From: PALSA-129 sp963842505
GTDB lineage: Bacteria > Acidobacteriota > Terriglobia > Bryobacterales > Bryobacteraceae
Reading direction: 5' to 3'
Length of the DNA: 64,000 nucleotides
Assembly (NCBI GenBank): GCA_963842505.1
Contig: CAWJGZ010000001.1
Location: 620,001-684,000, forward strand
Part shown: positions 1-7,886 of the stretch, one piece after another
Layout of the letters: every line of letters begins with the position of its first letter
How positions within the stretch are numbered: the stretch's first letter is position 1
Position numbers and translations under genes: made by a program
The notes under the pieces: generated by a model
Database searches by the model: none
What the model was told of the DNA's origin: nothing
What the model saw: the letters and a program-made list of their open reading frames with translations, nothing else

Positions 1-259
1 GCAGGTGCGCGAGCGCGGCGTCGAAATCGGTGACTGCGATAGCAAGGTGACGCAGACCGGGGTCCTGCATGGTTTGGGGCGTGGGGGCGGCACTCGATTT
101 GATGATCTCGATCATGGAGCCGTCTCGCGCTTTCACGAAAACCGTGTTGCCGTTGGGTGAGCGCCAACCGATGGCGAACTCGAGGTGGTCGACATACCAC
201 TGGGCGAGGCGCGTTGGGTCGGGCGAAGCGATGGCGGTGTGTTCAATGCCGGTGACCAT
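1..259 (-). CDS. VOC (glyoxalase/bleomycin-resistance fold) protein, partial
   Basis: The reverse strand reads in from a start codon at 259 and runs off the window's left edge, so only about 86 N-terminal residues are seen. The beginning (MVTGIEHTAIASPDP), the segment 'WYVDHLEF' and the later 'GLRHLAIAVTDFDAAL' are typical of vicinal-oxygen-chelate proteins, where paired beta-alpha-beta-beta-beta modules hold a metal through His and Glu residues; the His of 'EHTAIA' and of 'RHLAIAV' would be such ligands. The substrate cannot be inferred. A TACAAT box ends 6 nt before the ATG and no ribosome binding site is visible. The next gene (mpg) lies on the same strand upstream. Confidence 0.75.
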   Translation of the reverse strand, partial: MVTGIEHTAIASPDPTRLAQWYVDHLEFAIGWRSPNGNTVFVKARDGSMIEIIKSSAAPTPQTMQDPGLRHLAIAVTDFDAALAHL

Positions 260-265
260 AGCCGG

Positions 266-271
266 ATTGTA
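266..271 (-). promoter_or_regulatory. -10-like box of the VOC gene
   Basis: TACAAT on the minus strand with 6 nt between it and the ATG at 259. At normal -10 geometry transcription would begin at or next to the start codon. No convincing -35 is seen. Confidence 0.4.
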
Positions 272-279
272 ACGCGATC

Positions 280-858
280 TCAAGCCCTGCTGACACAAGG
301 GTTGCCGCGGATCAGGAAGCGGAGGGGAAGTTCGGCCGCTTGGGTGATGCCGATGCGCGGGGTGGACTCGATTTCGAAAGAGACTGGCTGTCGCGGCTGG
401 CGGACTACGAGGCTGCCGCGAGTGACATCGGCGGCGTTGTGAGTGCGGGTGATGCCAAGCGCCAGGGTGAGTTTGGCGGGTCCCGAGGCGAGGTCCTCGA
501 GTTTGCGCGCGGCGGGCCGGCGGCGGCGCATGAGGTCGATCCCCGCGATTGGTTCCAGGGCCCGAATGAGGACGCAACCGGCGGCGCCGGCCGGTTCACA
601 AACCAGGTTGAGGCACTCGTACATCCCGTAGATGAAGTAAACGTAGGCGTGGCCGGGCGGCCCGAAGATGACCGCGGTGCGGGAGGTGACGCCACGCGCG
701 GAGTGGGCGGCCGGATCGCCCAGGCCGAGGTAGGCTTCGGTCTCGACGATGATGCCGGCGGCTGGGCCGTGAACGAGAACTTTGCCGAGCAGGTCGCGGG
801 CGACATGCAGGGCCGGGCGGGAATAAAAGGAGCGCGGCAGGATGGGACCAAAGACCAT
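280..858 (-). CDS. mpg: DNA-3-methyladenine glycosylase (AAG/Mpg family)
   Basis: 192 aa, usual length for bacterial members of the AAG/MPG fold. It excises alkylated purines such as 3-methyladenine to start base excision repair. The family signature is clear: 'LPRSFYSRPALHVARDLLGKVLV' region at the N terminus, catalytic Glu in 'IVETEAYLG', the 'DPAAHSARG' segment, 'GHAYVYFIYGMYECLNLV' and 'VLIRALEP'. The start is the ATG at 858, preceded by a TACAGT hexamer 8 nt upstream. It is divergent from thpR with only 26 bp between the two start codons. No membrane or signal sequence, so cytoplasmic. Confidence 0.93.
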   Translation of the reverse strand: MVFGPILPRSFYSRPALHVARDLLGKVLVHGPAAGIIVETEAYLGLGDPAAHSARGVTSRTAVIFGPPGHAYVYFIYGMYECLNLVCEPAGAAGCVLIRALEPIAGIDLMRRRRPAARKLEDLASGPAKLTLALGITRTHNAADVTRGSLVVRQPRQPVSFEIESTPRIGITQAAELPLRFLIRGNPCVSRA

Positions 859-866
859 TCGTCCCT

Positions 867-876
867 ACTGTACAAT
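867..876. promoter_or_regulatory. Overlapping divergent -10 boxes, mpg and thpR
   Basis: The 10-bp string ACTGTACAAT holds TACAGT on the minus strand (872-867) and TACAAT on the plus strand (871-876). Each lies exactly 8 nt from the start codon of the gene it faces. No -35 consensus is visible on either side. Confidence 0.45.
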
Positions 877-884
877 GGCGGCTG

Positions 885-1433
885 ATGCGGTTGTTCACAG
901 GTATAGATCTGCCGGAGGATGTGGTGGCGAATCTCGAGCGGCTGCTCGGGAAACTACGCCCGCTGGCGCGTGTGGGGTGGAGCGCGCCGGCGAATCTGCA
1001 CATCACCACGAAGTTCATCGGGGAGTGGCCGGACGAGCGCCTGGAAGAGTTGAAGCAGGCGCTCCAGGCGGTGGAAGCGCGGACCGCGATCGAGGTGGCC
1101 GTCCGGAGGGTGGGCTTCTTTCCGAACGCGGGCGCGCCGCGCGTCTTCTGGTGCGGAGTGGAAGCGCCGGGACTGCCGCGGCTGGCGGCGGACACCGACG
1201 AGGCCACGCGGCGGCTCGGAGTGGAACCGGAGAAACGGGCCTATTCACCGCACTTGACGCTGGCGCGGATCAGGGAGCGGACGGATTCGAAGCGGCTGCG
1301 GGAGGCCGTTCAAGAGCTGGCCGAGACGGAATTCGGCCGATTCGCGGCACACCGTTTCTTCCTGTACCGGAGCCGCTTGCAGCCGGGCGGTTCCGTGTAC
1401 ACTAAACTTGCGGAGTTTCCTTTTACAACGTGA
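885..1433 (+). CDS. thpR: RNA 2',3'-cyclic phosphodiesterase (2'-5' RNA ligase family)
   Basis: 182 aa, normal for the 2H phosphoesterase ThpR/LigT family, which opens 2',3'-cyclic phosphates at RNA ends. Both HxTx motifs are present: HITT near residue 43 ('NLHITTKFIGEW') and HLTL near residue 126 ('YSPHLTLARI'). The N-terminal 'RLFTGIDLP' is also typical. The ATG follows a TACAAT box by 8 nt. It leads a run of tightly packed genes: its TGA overlaps the GTG start of plsY. Its in vivo RNA substrate is unknown in most bacteria. Confidence 0.92.
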   Translation: MRLFTGIDLPEDVVANLERLLGKLRPLARVGWSAPANLHITTKFIGEWPDERLEELKQALQAVEARTAIEVAVRRVGFFPNAGAPRVFWCGVEAPGLPRLAADTDEATRRLGVEPEKRAYSPHLTLARIRERTDSKRLREAVQELAETEFGRFAAHRFFLYRSRLQPGGSVYTKLAEFPFTT

Positions 1434-2038
1434 CGATGGTAATCTTGGCGGCGGCAATCGCCTATGTTCTGGGCGCTATCCCTTTCGGCTACCTTCTGGT
1501 GAAATGGAAGACGGGCGGCGATGTCCGCGCGTCGGGGAGCGGCAATATCGGGGCGACCAACGTGCTCCGGACGACCGGCCGGGCAGCGGGCGTCGCTACG
1601 CTGCTGCTGGATGTCGGCAAGGGATACCTGGCGGTGTGGCTCGCCGGGCGGCTCACCAACGGCAGCGCGGCATGCGAGAGCCTGGCGGCCCTGGCTGTGA
1701 TGGCGGGGCACGCCTACCCGGTGTTTCTGAGGTTCAAGGGCGGCAAAGCGGTCGCCAGTTTTGTCGGAGCATTTCTCTGCCTCACGCCCGTGGCGCTGGC
1801 TGCGGTGCTGGTCGTGTTTAGCGCGGTGGTGGCGTGGACAAGGTACATTTCGATGGGATCGATTGTGGGCGCGGCGACGTTTCCGCTGGCGGTGTGGCTG
1901 ATTCAGAAGCCGGAATGGGCGGTGATGGTGGCAAGCTTAATAGCGGGGGTTTTTATTATCTACAAACATAGAAGCAATATGGAACGGCTTCGCACGGGGA
2001 CGGAGCACAAATTTACATTTGGAGCGCCGAAGGCTTGA
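1430..2038 (+). CDS. plsY: Acyl-phosphate:glycerol-3-phosphate acyltransferase
   Basis: 202 aa integral membrane protein, typical PlsY length. It transfers an acyl group from acyl-phosphate to sn-1 of glycerol-3-phosphate, the first step of phospholipid synthesis in the inner membrane. Family motifs seen: 'GAIPFGYL', 'SGNIGATNVLRT', 'GHAYPVFLRFKGGKAVA' and the C-terminal 'YKHRSNMERL'. Several hydrophobic helices are evident. The start is GTG at 1430 (GTGA overlap with thpR) or ATG at 1436. Its stop overlaps the TTG start of gpsA, so acceptor synthesis and acylation are translationally coupled. Confidence 0.95.
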   Translation: MTMVILAAAIAYVLGAIPFGYLLVKWKTGGDVRASGSGNIGATNVLRTTGRAAGVATLLLDVGKGYLAVWLAGRLTNGSAACESLAALAVMAGHAYPVFLRFKGGKAVASFVGAFLCLTPVALAAVLVVFSAVVAWTRYISMGSIVGAATFPLAVWLIQKPEWAVMVASLIAGVFIIYKHRSNMERLRTGTEHKFTFGAPKA

Positions 2039-3033
2039 AAAATCTCGCGATCATAGGGGCAGGGAGTTGGGGAACGGCTCTAGGTATAGCATTGGGACTG
2101 CGGTTTGAGCGCGTCCGGTTGTGGGTATATGAGACGGACCTGGCAGCACGGATGGCCGCCAATGGCGAAAACGACGTCTATCTCCCTGGGTTTCAACTGC
2201 CTGCCAATGTGGAAGTGAGCAGCAGCTTGGGGGTGGCGCTGGAAGATGCCTCACTGGTCTTGAGCGTGATGCCTTCGCACCTGGTGCGGAGCCTCTACGG
2301 GCAGATGTTGCCGCATTTGACGGAACGGATGGCGTTCGTGAGCGCGACCAAGGGGCTGGAGAACGGCACACTTCTACGAATATCGGAGGTGATTGACTCG
2401 GTTCTGGCGCCCCGGATGACGGTTCCTGTGGCTGTGATTTCGGGGCCGACCTTTGCTAGAGAGGTAGCTGCCGGGCAACCAACGGCATTAGTAGTGGCAT
2501 CTACCGACAGGGCTTTGGCGGAGCGCGTTCAAGAGGCTTTTTCGGGACCTGCATTACGGTTGTACACATCCCATGATCCTATTGGAGTAGAAATTGGCGG
2601 ATCGATCAAAAACATCGTGGCAATTGGCGCTGGCATATTGCATGGATTAGGGTTGGGAGCTAACACCATGGCGGCGCTGATTACCCGCGGTCTGGCGGAA
2701 ATGACGCGGCTGGCGGTGGCGATGGGCGGCCAGGCGCAGACCCTGGCGGGGTTGGCCGGGCTGGGCGATTTGGTCTTGACCTGCAATGGGGATTTGAGCC
2801 GTAACCGCAAGGTAGGAGTGGAACTGGCGCACGGCCGGAAGTTGGATGAGATTGTGCGGTCTATGAGGATGGTGGCGGAGGGTATAAAAACTACAAATGC
2901 CGCAGTTGATCTCGCCAAGCGCTATGCGATAGAGATGCCGATCGCCGAGCGGATGTTTGAGATGATGCATTCGGACCTTGAGCCGCGGGTGGCGATCCAA
3001 CAACTGATGGAGCGTTCGTTGAAGGACGAATGA
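2035..3033 (+). CDS. gpsA: Glycerol-3-phosphate dehydrogenase [NAD(P)+]
   Basis: 332 aa, standard GpsA length. It makes glycerol-3-phosphate from dihydroxyacetone phosphate, the substrate of the PlsY encoded just upstream. The N-terminal nucleotide-binding glycine motif is 'IIGAGSWGTALG'; other signatures are 'SATKGLENGT', 'SGPTFAREVAAGQPTA', the catalytic Lys in 'GGSIKNIVAIGAG' and 'GLAGLGDLVLTC'. The start is TTG at 2035, overlapping the plsY stop (TTGA). The sigma factor gene begins 12 nt after the stop, possibly in the same transcript. Confidence 0.96.
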   Translation: MKNLAIIGAGSWGTALGIALGLRFERVRLWVYETDLAARMAANGENDVYLPGFQLPANVEVSSSLGVALEDASLVLSVMPSHLVRSLYGQMLPHLTERMAFVSATKGLENGTLLRISEVIDSVLAPRMTVPVAVISGPTFAREVAAGQPTALVVASTDRALAERVQEAFSGPALRLYTSHDPIGVEIGGSIKNIVAIGAGILHGLGLGANTMAALITRGLAEMTRLAVAMGGQAQTLAGLAGLGDLVLTCNGDLSRNRKVGVELAHGRKLDEIVRSMRMVAEGIKTTNAAVDLAKRYAIEMPIAERMFEMMHSDLEPRVAIQQLMERSLKDE

Positions 3034-3045
3034 CCGCAACCCGCG

Positions 3046-3651
3046 ATGGAAAAACGGGTTCACAAAGATATGGGGGCTTTGGCGATGACCCTGGACTGCG
3101 ACGCGGAGTTAATGCTCCGGGTCAAGGACGGGGATGGAGCCAGCTTTGGCGTCCTGCTGGAGAAGCATCGCACGCCGGTGGTTCAATTCCTGTATCGGAT
3201 GGTACAGAATTACGCTGTGGCCGAAGAGTTGGCGCAGGAAGTTTTTCTGCGGGTGTACCGGTCGAGAGAGAGTTACGAGGCGAGCGCCAAGTTTACTACG
3301 TGGCTGTTCCGGATTGCGACGCACCTGGCGTTGAATGCGCTGCGCGACGGGAAGAATGAGAAGTTGCAGGAGCGGCTGGACGACAGCTCGGCGGACACGC
3401 CGGCGAGGCAGGTTTCGGATGCGCGGCCGACGGTCGAACAGAAGATGGTGTACCAGGTCCGGCTGGGCGAGGTGCGCCGGGCGATAGCGATGCTGCCGGA
3501 GAAGCAGCGCGCCGCGGTGTTGATGCACAAGTACGAGGAGATGGAGTATTCGCAGATTGCGAAAGTATTAAGCTGTTCGGAATCGGCGGTAAAGTCATTG
3601 CTGTTTCGGGCGTATGAAACGTTGCGCGCCCGCTTGGCCCATATGGCCTAG
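3046..3651 (+). CDS. ECF-type RNA polymerase sigma factor
   Basis: 201 aa. Region 2 is clear: 'VQNYAVAEELAQEVFLRVYRSRESY' followed by 'FTTWLFRIATHLALNALRD'. Region 4 is the helix-turn-helix 'MEYSQIAKVLSCSESAVKSLLFRAYETLRARL'. Length and domain order fit extracytoplasmic-function sigma factors. The ATG at 3046 is used; downstream ATGs at 3070 and 3085 are possible. The next gene is a zinc-finger anti-sigma factor, so this is a regulatory pair that would release the sigma on an envelope or redox signal. The specific stress is not inferable. Confidence 0.92.
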   Translation: MEKRVHKDMGALAMTLDCDAELMLRVKDGDGASFGVLLEKHRTPVVQFLYRMVQNYAVAEELAQEVFLRVYRSRESYEASAKFTTWLFRIATHLALNALRDGKNEKLQERLDDSSADTPARQVSDARPTVEQKMVYQVRLGEVRRAIAMLPEKQRAAVLMHKYEEMEYSQIAKVLSCSESAVKSLLFRAYETLRARLAHMA

Positions 3652-3668
3652 GGAAGAAAAGAGATGAT

Positions 3669-4154
3669 ATGAACTGCCCCATGGAAGTACGGCAAGGGTC
3701 GGAGTTGCTGCTGGAGTATACGGCGGGAAGGCTGGAGGCTCAAGCCGCCACGGCGCTTGAAGCGCACCTGGAAAACTGCGCTCGCTGCCGCGAATTCGCG
3801 CGGAGCCAGGAAGTGGTATGGCAGGCGCTGGAAGCGTGGGAAGCGGCGCCGGTTTCGATGGATTTCGACCGCCGTCTGTTTGCGCGGATCGAGCGGGCGC
3901 CGGATTCGTGGTGGGCGCGGCTGACGGGACACGCGATACACCAGGCGGTGCCGGTGGTGGCGGCGGCGGGCGTGATGATTCTGGCGGGGTTGATGCTGGA
4001 GCGGCCGGCGATGAAGCCTGCGGAGCCGCCGCGGGAATCGGCGCAGGTGGAGACTTTGGGCCCCGAACAGGTACAGAGCGCGCTGGACGATATGCAAATG
4101 CTGCGCGACTTCAACCACCTGGTGCGCGCGGATAGCAGCGAACCGAGGATGTGA
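3669..4154 (+). CDS. Membrane anti-sigma factor (zf-HC2)
   Basis: 161 aa. The N-terminal HxxxCxxC ('AHLENCARC', about residues 35-43) is the zinc-binding anti-sigma signature. A hydrophobic segment near residues 96-115 ('AVPVVAAAGVMILAGLML') is a likely single transmembrane helix, leaving a short periplasmic tail. It sits 17 nt after the ECF sigma gene behind a purine-rich ribosome-binding region, and its stop overlaps the next start. By analogy with such pairs it would bind and hold the sigma factor encoded upstream. Confidence 0.87.
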   Translation: MNCPMEVRQGSELLLEYTAGRLEAQAATALEAHLENCARCREFARSQEVVWQALEAWEAAPVSMDFDRRLFARIERAPDSWWARLTGHAIHQAVPVVAAAGVMILAGLMLERPAMKPAEPPRESAQVETLGPEQVQSALDDMQMLRDFNHLVRADSSEPRM

Positions 4155-4723
4155 CGGGCATGAAGCGCTGGGCTGAGTTGGGAGCGGTGCTGCTGCTCGG
4201 AGCGGTGGCCGGGTTGTGCGAGCAGAAACCGGCCGCGAAAGCACCGGCGCCCGCGCGGCCGGCGGCGAAGAACGACGCCGCTAAGGGCGGACTGCCGAAA
4301 GGCGCCGCGCAGCGCCTGGTGAATCCCGGCAATCCGGCTACCCGCCTGTTTCGCATGACTCCGGAGCAGCGGGAGCGCGCCTTCGAACAAATGAACCCCC
4401 TCCAGCAGGAGCAGGCGCGCAAGCTGGTGGGGTGGTTCGACGGTCTGCCCAAGGAGCAACAAGCCATCCAGTTGCGGCGGATCGAGTATTTTGAGCAATT
4501 GCCGCCGGAGCAGCGCGCGGAAGTGAAAGGGCTGATTAAAGAGGCTCAGGAATTACCGGCTCCCCGGCGGGCACTGGTGCGGCAGGCGCTGATGCGGTTG
4601 CAGACGCTGCCCGACGCGGACCGGGACCGGTTCTTGAACAGTCCGCAGTTCAAGACGCGCTTTTCCGCCGAGGAGCAGCGTGTGATTGTGCGGCTGGCGG
4701 ATGCCTGGCTGCCGCCGTTTTAG
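4151..4723 (+). CDS. Secreted DUF3106-like protein
   Basis: 190 aa with an N-terminal hydrophobic signal-like segment and then a basic, Ala/Pro-rich linker. The remainder is built of helical 'MTPEQRERAFEQMNPLQQEQARKL' and 'LPPEQRAEVKGL' type segments, as in DUF3106 proteins of acidobacteria, whose function is unknown. The start at 4151 overlaps the anti-sigma stop (ATGA); ATG at 4160 is an alternative. Its place at the end of the sigma/anti-sigma unit suggests an envelope role, perhaps as periplasmic sensor or target. That is inference. Confidence 0.72.
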   Translation: MTGMKRWAELGAVLLLGAVAGLCEQKPAAKAPAPARPAAKNDAAKGGLPKGAAQRLVNPGNPATRLFRMTPEQRERAFEQMNPLQQEQARKLVGWFDGLPKEQQAIQLRRIEYFEQLPPEQRAEVKGLIKEAQELPAPRRALVRQALMRLQTLPDADRDRFLNSPQFKTRFSAEEQRVIVRLADAWLPPF

Positions 4724-4750
4724 GCGCCGGCAGCGCCACCTATGCCGGCT

Positions 4751-4772
4751 GGACCGGCCGGGAGGCCGGTCC
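4751..4772 (+). terminator. Hairpin after the DUF3106 gene
   Basis: Perfect 9-bp stem GGACCGGCC / GGCCGGTCC with a 4-nt GGGA loop, 28 bp after the stop codon. No U-tract follows, so termination is plausible but unproven; it may equally be a repeat-type palindrome. Confidence 0.45.
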
Positions 4773-4882
4773 CACTGGCTACTCCCCGCACGCCCGCCGC
4801 AGCGCCTCACCCAGGGCGGTTTCCTGCTCCCGGTTCAACTTCGTTCCCCCCGCCGTCACGCGCGCTCCGCCAGATTTCGTGG

Positions 4883-4910
4883 TCTGCTCCCACTACCAGG
4901 TGGGAGCAGA
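4883..4910. repeat. 11-bp perfect inverted repeat
   Basis: TCTGCTCCCAC (4883-4893) and GTGGGAGCAGA (4900-4910) pair perfectly around a 6-nt loop. It lies alone in the gap between two operons. Confidence 0.6.
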
Positions 4911-5299
4911 CGAGAGAGGTAGGATCGTAAAGCCTTATGAGGTTGTCATTGGGCTGTTTGGCCCATTGTCCAACACTGCCGTCCGGTCCCCCAAGACGGA
5001 ACTTTCTATAGGCGGCATCGGATTTCCTTATTGCGCGGTATAACCCGGCCGGCGGTTTCACGACCGAAATTTTCCACAGTCCGGCCGATATGAAACCTGT
5101 AAGGCCGGATTGCCTGTGCCTGCTTTGGAAGAATCGTGACTCGTTGCTTCATTCTGACACTACTGCGCTGTAGCGCGACCGCTCCGGTTTGCCCGCCATC
5201 GGGCCCGCGCCGCATCCCGGTGGCCGTCAATCGGCGAGTGGCTCGCCCGCGGAGCGGCGGCTTCCGCGCCAGCGCGCATCCCGTGGAGGTCTTCCGCTG

Positions 5300-6268
5300 A
5301 TGGCCCTGCCGTCCCGACTCCCGGAGCGTCATAGCCTGACAGCCCGCCTCTGGGCCAGCAACCTGGCGCTCGCCGCCGTCACGGTAGGGAGCCTTGCCTC
5401 GCTGTTCCTCTGGACCTACATCGGCGAACTCGATCGCCAGGCGGCGCGGCGCGCCGATTCGCTGGCCGGCTTGCTGGCCGGCGAGAGCCAGTCCGCCATG
5501 GCGGCGGGAGACCATGGCGAATTGGAGCGCATTGCCGGCAACGCCGTCTCGAGCGGTCAGGTGCTGTTTGTGGAGCTGCGCGATGCCGCCGAAACCGCTC
5601 CCGTGATCTGCCGCCGCCCCGGTGCGGCGGAACCATTCCGCGAGGCCGTTCGCGCGGTCTCGCCGCCGCCGGGCGCGCAATCCGCCGGGCCCCGGTTGCT
5701 GGGCAGAGTTCGCCTGGGCATCTCCACTTCCCAGGAACGCGCCGCGCGCAACCGCACGGTGTGGATTACGGCCCTCATGGCCATGGCTTGCCTGGTGGCG
5801 GCCGGCGTCATCGAGAGCCTCCAACTCCGCGCGCTCCTGCAACCGCTGCGGTCGCTCACCGGGTTCACGCGCCGCGTGGCCGCGGGCGATCTCTCGGGCC
5901 GCGCCGCGGTCTTCCGCGCCGACGAGGTCGGCTGCCTCACCGCGGCATGCAATCAAATCGTGGAACGGCTCGACGCCGCCGTGGCCTCGAAAGAAGCCGC
6001 CGAGGCCGCCAATAGCCGCTTTGTCGCCACCATGAGCCATAGGCTGCGCACCCCACTCAATGCCATCATCGGCTACAGCCAGTTGCTGCAGGAAACCGTT
6101 TACGAAAACGACCTCGATGCGGTGTACGGCGACCTGGTCACCATCGAACGAGCCGGCGCCACGCTGCTTGAGCTGATCAACGGCGTGGGCGGCGATATCT
6201 CAATGCGAAGCGAGCCGGGAAAAGACGCCGGCTTCGCCATCCGAATTCCAGCGAACCGAGGCGCATGA
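5300..6268 (+). CDS. Histidine-kinase-like sensor lacking its ATPase domain
   Basis: 322 aa from the ATG at 5300, which has GGAGG about 10 nt upstream. Two transmembrane helices (about residues 20-42 and 150-175) flank a roughly 105-residue periplasmic region, followed by a HAMP linker and a HisKA dimerisation helix with His247 in 'MSHRLRTPLNAIIGYSQLL'. The usual Glu after the His is Arg248. Right after the second HisKA helix ('TLLELING') the sequence jumps to 'GGDISMRSEPGK', which is the extreme C-terminal end of a HATPase_c domain. The N, G1, F and G2 boxes are absent, so it cannot bind ATP as a normal kinase. The response regulator overlaps its 3' end. Confidence 0.82.
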   Translation: MALPSRLPERHSLTARLWASNLALAAVTVGSLASLFLWTYIGELDRQAARRADSLAGLLAGESQSAMAAGDHGELERIAGNAVSSGQVLFVELRDAAETAPVICRRPGAAEPFREAVRAVSPPPGAQSAGPRLLGRVRLGISTSQERAARNRTVWITALMAMACLVAAGVIESLQLRALLQPLRSLTGFTRRVAAGDLSGRAAVFRADEVGCLTAACNQIVERLDAAVASKEAAEAANSRFVATMSHRLRTPLNAIIGYSQLLQETVYENDLDAVYGDLVTIERAGATLLELINGVGGDISMRSEPGKDAGFAIRIPANRGA

Positions 6269-6651
6269 CCATGCCCAAGTTACTCTTGGCGGAAGACGAT
6301 GAATTCAGCCGCGACATGTTGGTGCGGCGTCTGGAGCGGCAGGGCTTTGTGATGGTGGCGGCCGCCGATGGCCGCGAAGCCGTGCTGGCGGCGCGCCAGC
6401 ACCGGCCCGATCTCATTCTGATGGATCTGGACATGCCGGTGCTGGACGGTCGCGGCGCCGTCGTGGCGCTTAAGAGCGATCCGCGCACCTTCAAGATCCC
6501 CATCATCGTGCTCACCGCGCACGCTTCCGCGGAGCAGGTCGCCGAAGCCGTCGCGGCCGGCTGCCAAGCTTACGAGACCAAGCCCATCGTCTTGCGCCGG
6601 CTGCTGGAGCGCATCGCCGAGTTTCTCGGGCCGCCGCCGGCACAGGCGTGA
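6265..6651 (+). CDS. Single-domain response regulator (REC only)
   Basis: 128 aa, one receiver domain and nothing else. The acidic pair is in 'LAEDDEF', the phospho-acceptor is Asp54 in 'LILMDLDMP', the switch Thr is in 'IIVLTAHAS' and the conserved Lys in 'YETKPI'. Every active-site residue is intact, in contrast with the damaged sensor it overlaps by 4 nt (ATGA). With no output domain it would act by protein-protein contact or pass phosphate on. If the partner cannot phosphorylate it, another kinase must. Confidence 0.93.
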   Translation: MTMPKLLLAEDDEFSRDMLVRRLERQGFVMVAAADGREAVLAARQHRPDLILMDLDMPVLDGRGAVVALKSDPRTFKIPIIVLTAHASAEQVAEAVAAGCQAYETKPIVLRRLLERIAEFLGPPPAQA

Positions 6652-6719
6652 GGAAACGCCAGCCAGGGACCAGGACAAGTCATCGCGGGACGGCTCAATT
6701 AGTGGTACAGGCGCCGAAA

Positions 6720-7673
6720 TCAATATCGTGCCAGGTCTTCGAAATCGATGTTGCCGCCGGAGAGGATTACGCCCACGGAGCGGATGTCCGGGGGTAACTT
6801 GTGGAACAGGACGGCGGCGGCGGGGACGGCGCCGCTCGGTTCCACCAGGATCTTGAGGCGCAAGAGGAGAAACTTGACGGTAGCGCGAATCTCATCGTCG
6901 GTCACCAGCACGATCTGCTCGGCGAGGCTTTGAATCACTGGGAAGGTCAGGTTGCCGGGGCGCGGCGAGCGCAAGCCGTCGGCGATGGTGTCGGGATGAG
7001 CGACCGTGACCTGGCGGCCGGCTTGCATGGAGAGAAACGTGTCGTTGGCGCCCGCGGGCTCGGCTCCGAAAACGCGGATGGCCCGATGGAGATCCTTGGC
7101 GATGGTGGCGCAGCCGGAGAGCAGGCCGCCGCCGCCGACCGGAGCGATGAGAGCGTCCAGATGGCCGGTTTCCTGGAGGAGTTCGAGGGCGGCCGTGCCT
7201 TGGCCGGCCATAATCATCGGGTGATCGAAGGGCGGGATGATGGTGGCGCCGGATTCTTTGACAAGGGCGTCGGCGATGGCTTCGCGGCTTTCGGTTTGGC
7301 GGTTGTAAGTGACGATGGTGGCGCCGTAACCGCGGGTGGATTCTATTTTGAGCCGCGGGGCATCGTCGGGCATGACGATGGTGACCTGCGCCCCGACATG
7401 CCGCGCGGCGATGGCGGTGGCCTGCCCGTGGTTGCCCGAAGAGTAGGCCACGACTCCGTGGGCGAGAGCCTCGGGCGGGAGCGAAAGGATGAGGTTGGAA
7501 GCACCGCGGATCTTGAAGGCGCCGCCGCGCTGCAGGTTTTCGCACTTAAAGAAGACGCGGACGCCGGCCTGGGCGTCGAAGCCGGCTGAAGTCATGACGG
7601 GAGTCCGGCGGGCAAGGGGGCGGATGCGCACCGCTGCGGCACGGACGTCGTCGGGATGGATAGCAAGGGGCAT
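6720..7673 (-). CDS. Threonine dehydratase / serine racemase-like PLP enzyme
   Basis: 317 aa from the ATG at 7673. It is a fold-type II PLP enzyme: the Schiff-base Lys54 lies in 'GGAFKIRGA', the substrate loop is 'SSGNHGQATA', and the glycine loop is 'VGGGGLLSG'. Short members without a C-terminal ACT domain are catabolic threonine/serine ammonia-lyases or serine racemases, and the sequence alone does not separate these. An in-frame start 27 codons further upstream exists, but the TATCCT box 8 nt before 7673 favours the shorter form. Confidence 0.88.
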   Translation of the reverse strand: MPLAIHPDDVRAAAVRIRPLARRTPVMTSAGFDAQAGVRVFFKCENLQRGGAFKIRGASNLILSLPPEALAHGVVAYSSGNHGQATAIAARHVGAQVTIVMPDDAPRLKIESTRGYGATIVTYNRQTESREAIADALVKESGATIIPPFDHPMIMAGQGTAALELLQETGHLDALIAPVGGGGLLSGCATIAKDLHRAIRVFGAEPAGANDTFLSMQAGRQVTVAHPDTIADGLRSPRPGNLTFPVIQSLAEQIVLVTDDEIRATVKFLLLRLKILVEPSGAVPAAAVLFHKLPPDIRSVGVILSGGNIDFEDLARY

Positions 7674-7681
7674 GAACTTTG

Positions 7682-7687
7682 AGGATA
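7682..7687 (-). promoter_or_regulatory. -10-like box of the PLP enzyme gene
   Basis: TATCCT on the minus strand, 8 nt before the ATG at 7673; used here to choose the start. No ribosome binding site lies between them. Confidence 0.35.
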
Positions 7688-7764
7688 ACAGGCGGCAGTT
7701 CCAGACGACGGGTGAAAGGGCTTGACGGGTGTGCGACATGAAAATGGATGGCACTACTCCGCCC

Positions 7765-7834
7765 AGAACCGCGAGCGTGAGCGAGCGGCCAGGTCCAGTC
7801 TGCGTGGCGGCCGCTCGCTCACGCTCACGGTTCT
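7765..7834. repeat. Palindromic repeat, family A, complete copy
   Basis: Two 26-nt arms (7765-7790 and 7809-7834) are reverse complements with a single mismatch, around an 18-nt loop. The core is AGAACCGCGAGCGTGAGCG followed by AGCGGCC. Related copies occur at 14172, 35361 and, as a diverged half-type, at 12331 and 19110. It resembles REP/BIME-type extragenic palindromes. Confidence 0.85.
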
Positions 7835-7886
7835 ATGGCGCTGAGACGCGGAGACGCCGGAAAGACCGGCCGGCGTGGTTGAGAGA

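Larger units (their letters stand above)
4724..5299. other. Gene-free gap with hairpins
   Basis: About 575 bp with no convincing gene. It holds two perfect hairpins near the left side (4751-4772 and 4883-4910). The right part is less GC-rich and could hold the promoter of the kinase gene, but no clear -35/-10 pair was found. A GGAGG about 10 nt before 5300 marks the kinase start. Confidence 0.5.

Noticed and set aside
4742..5061. Short frames in the gap after the DUF3106 gene
   Set aside because: No ribosome binding site, low-complexity Pro/Arg content, and they overlap hairpins.
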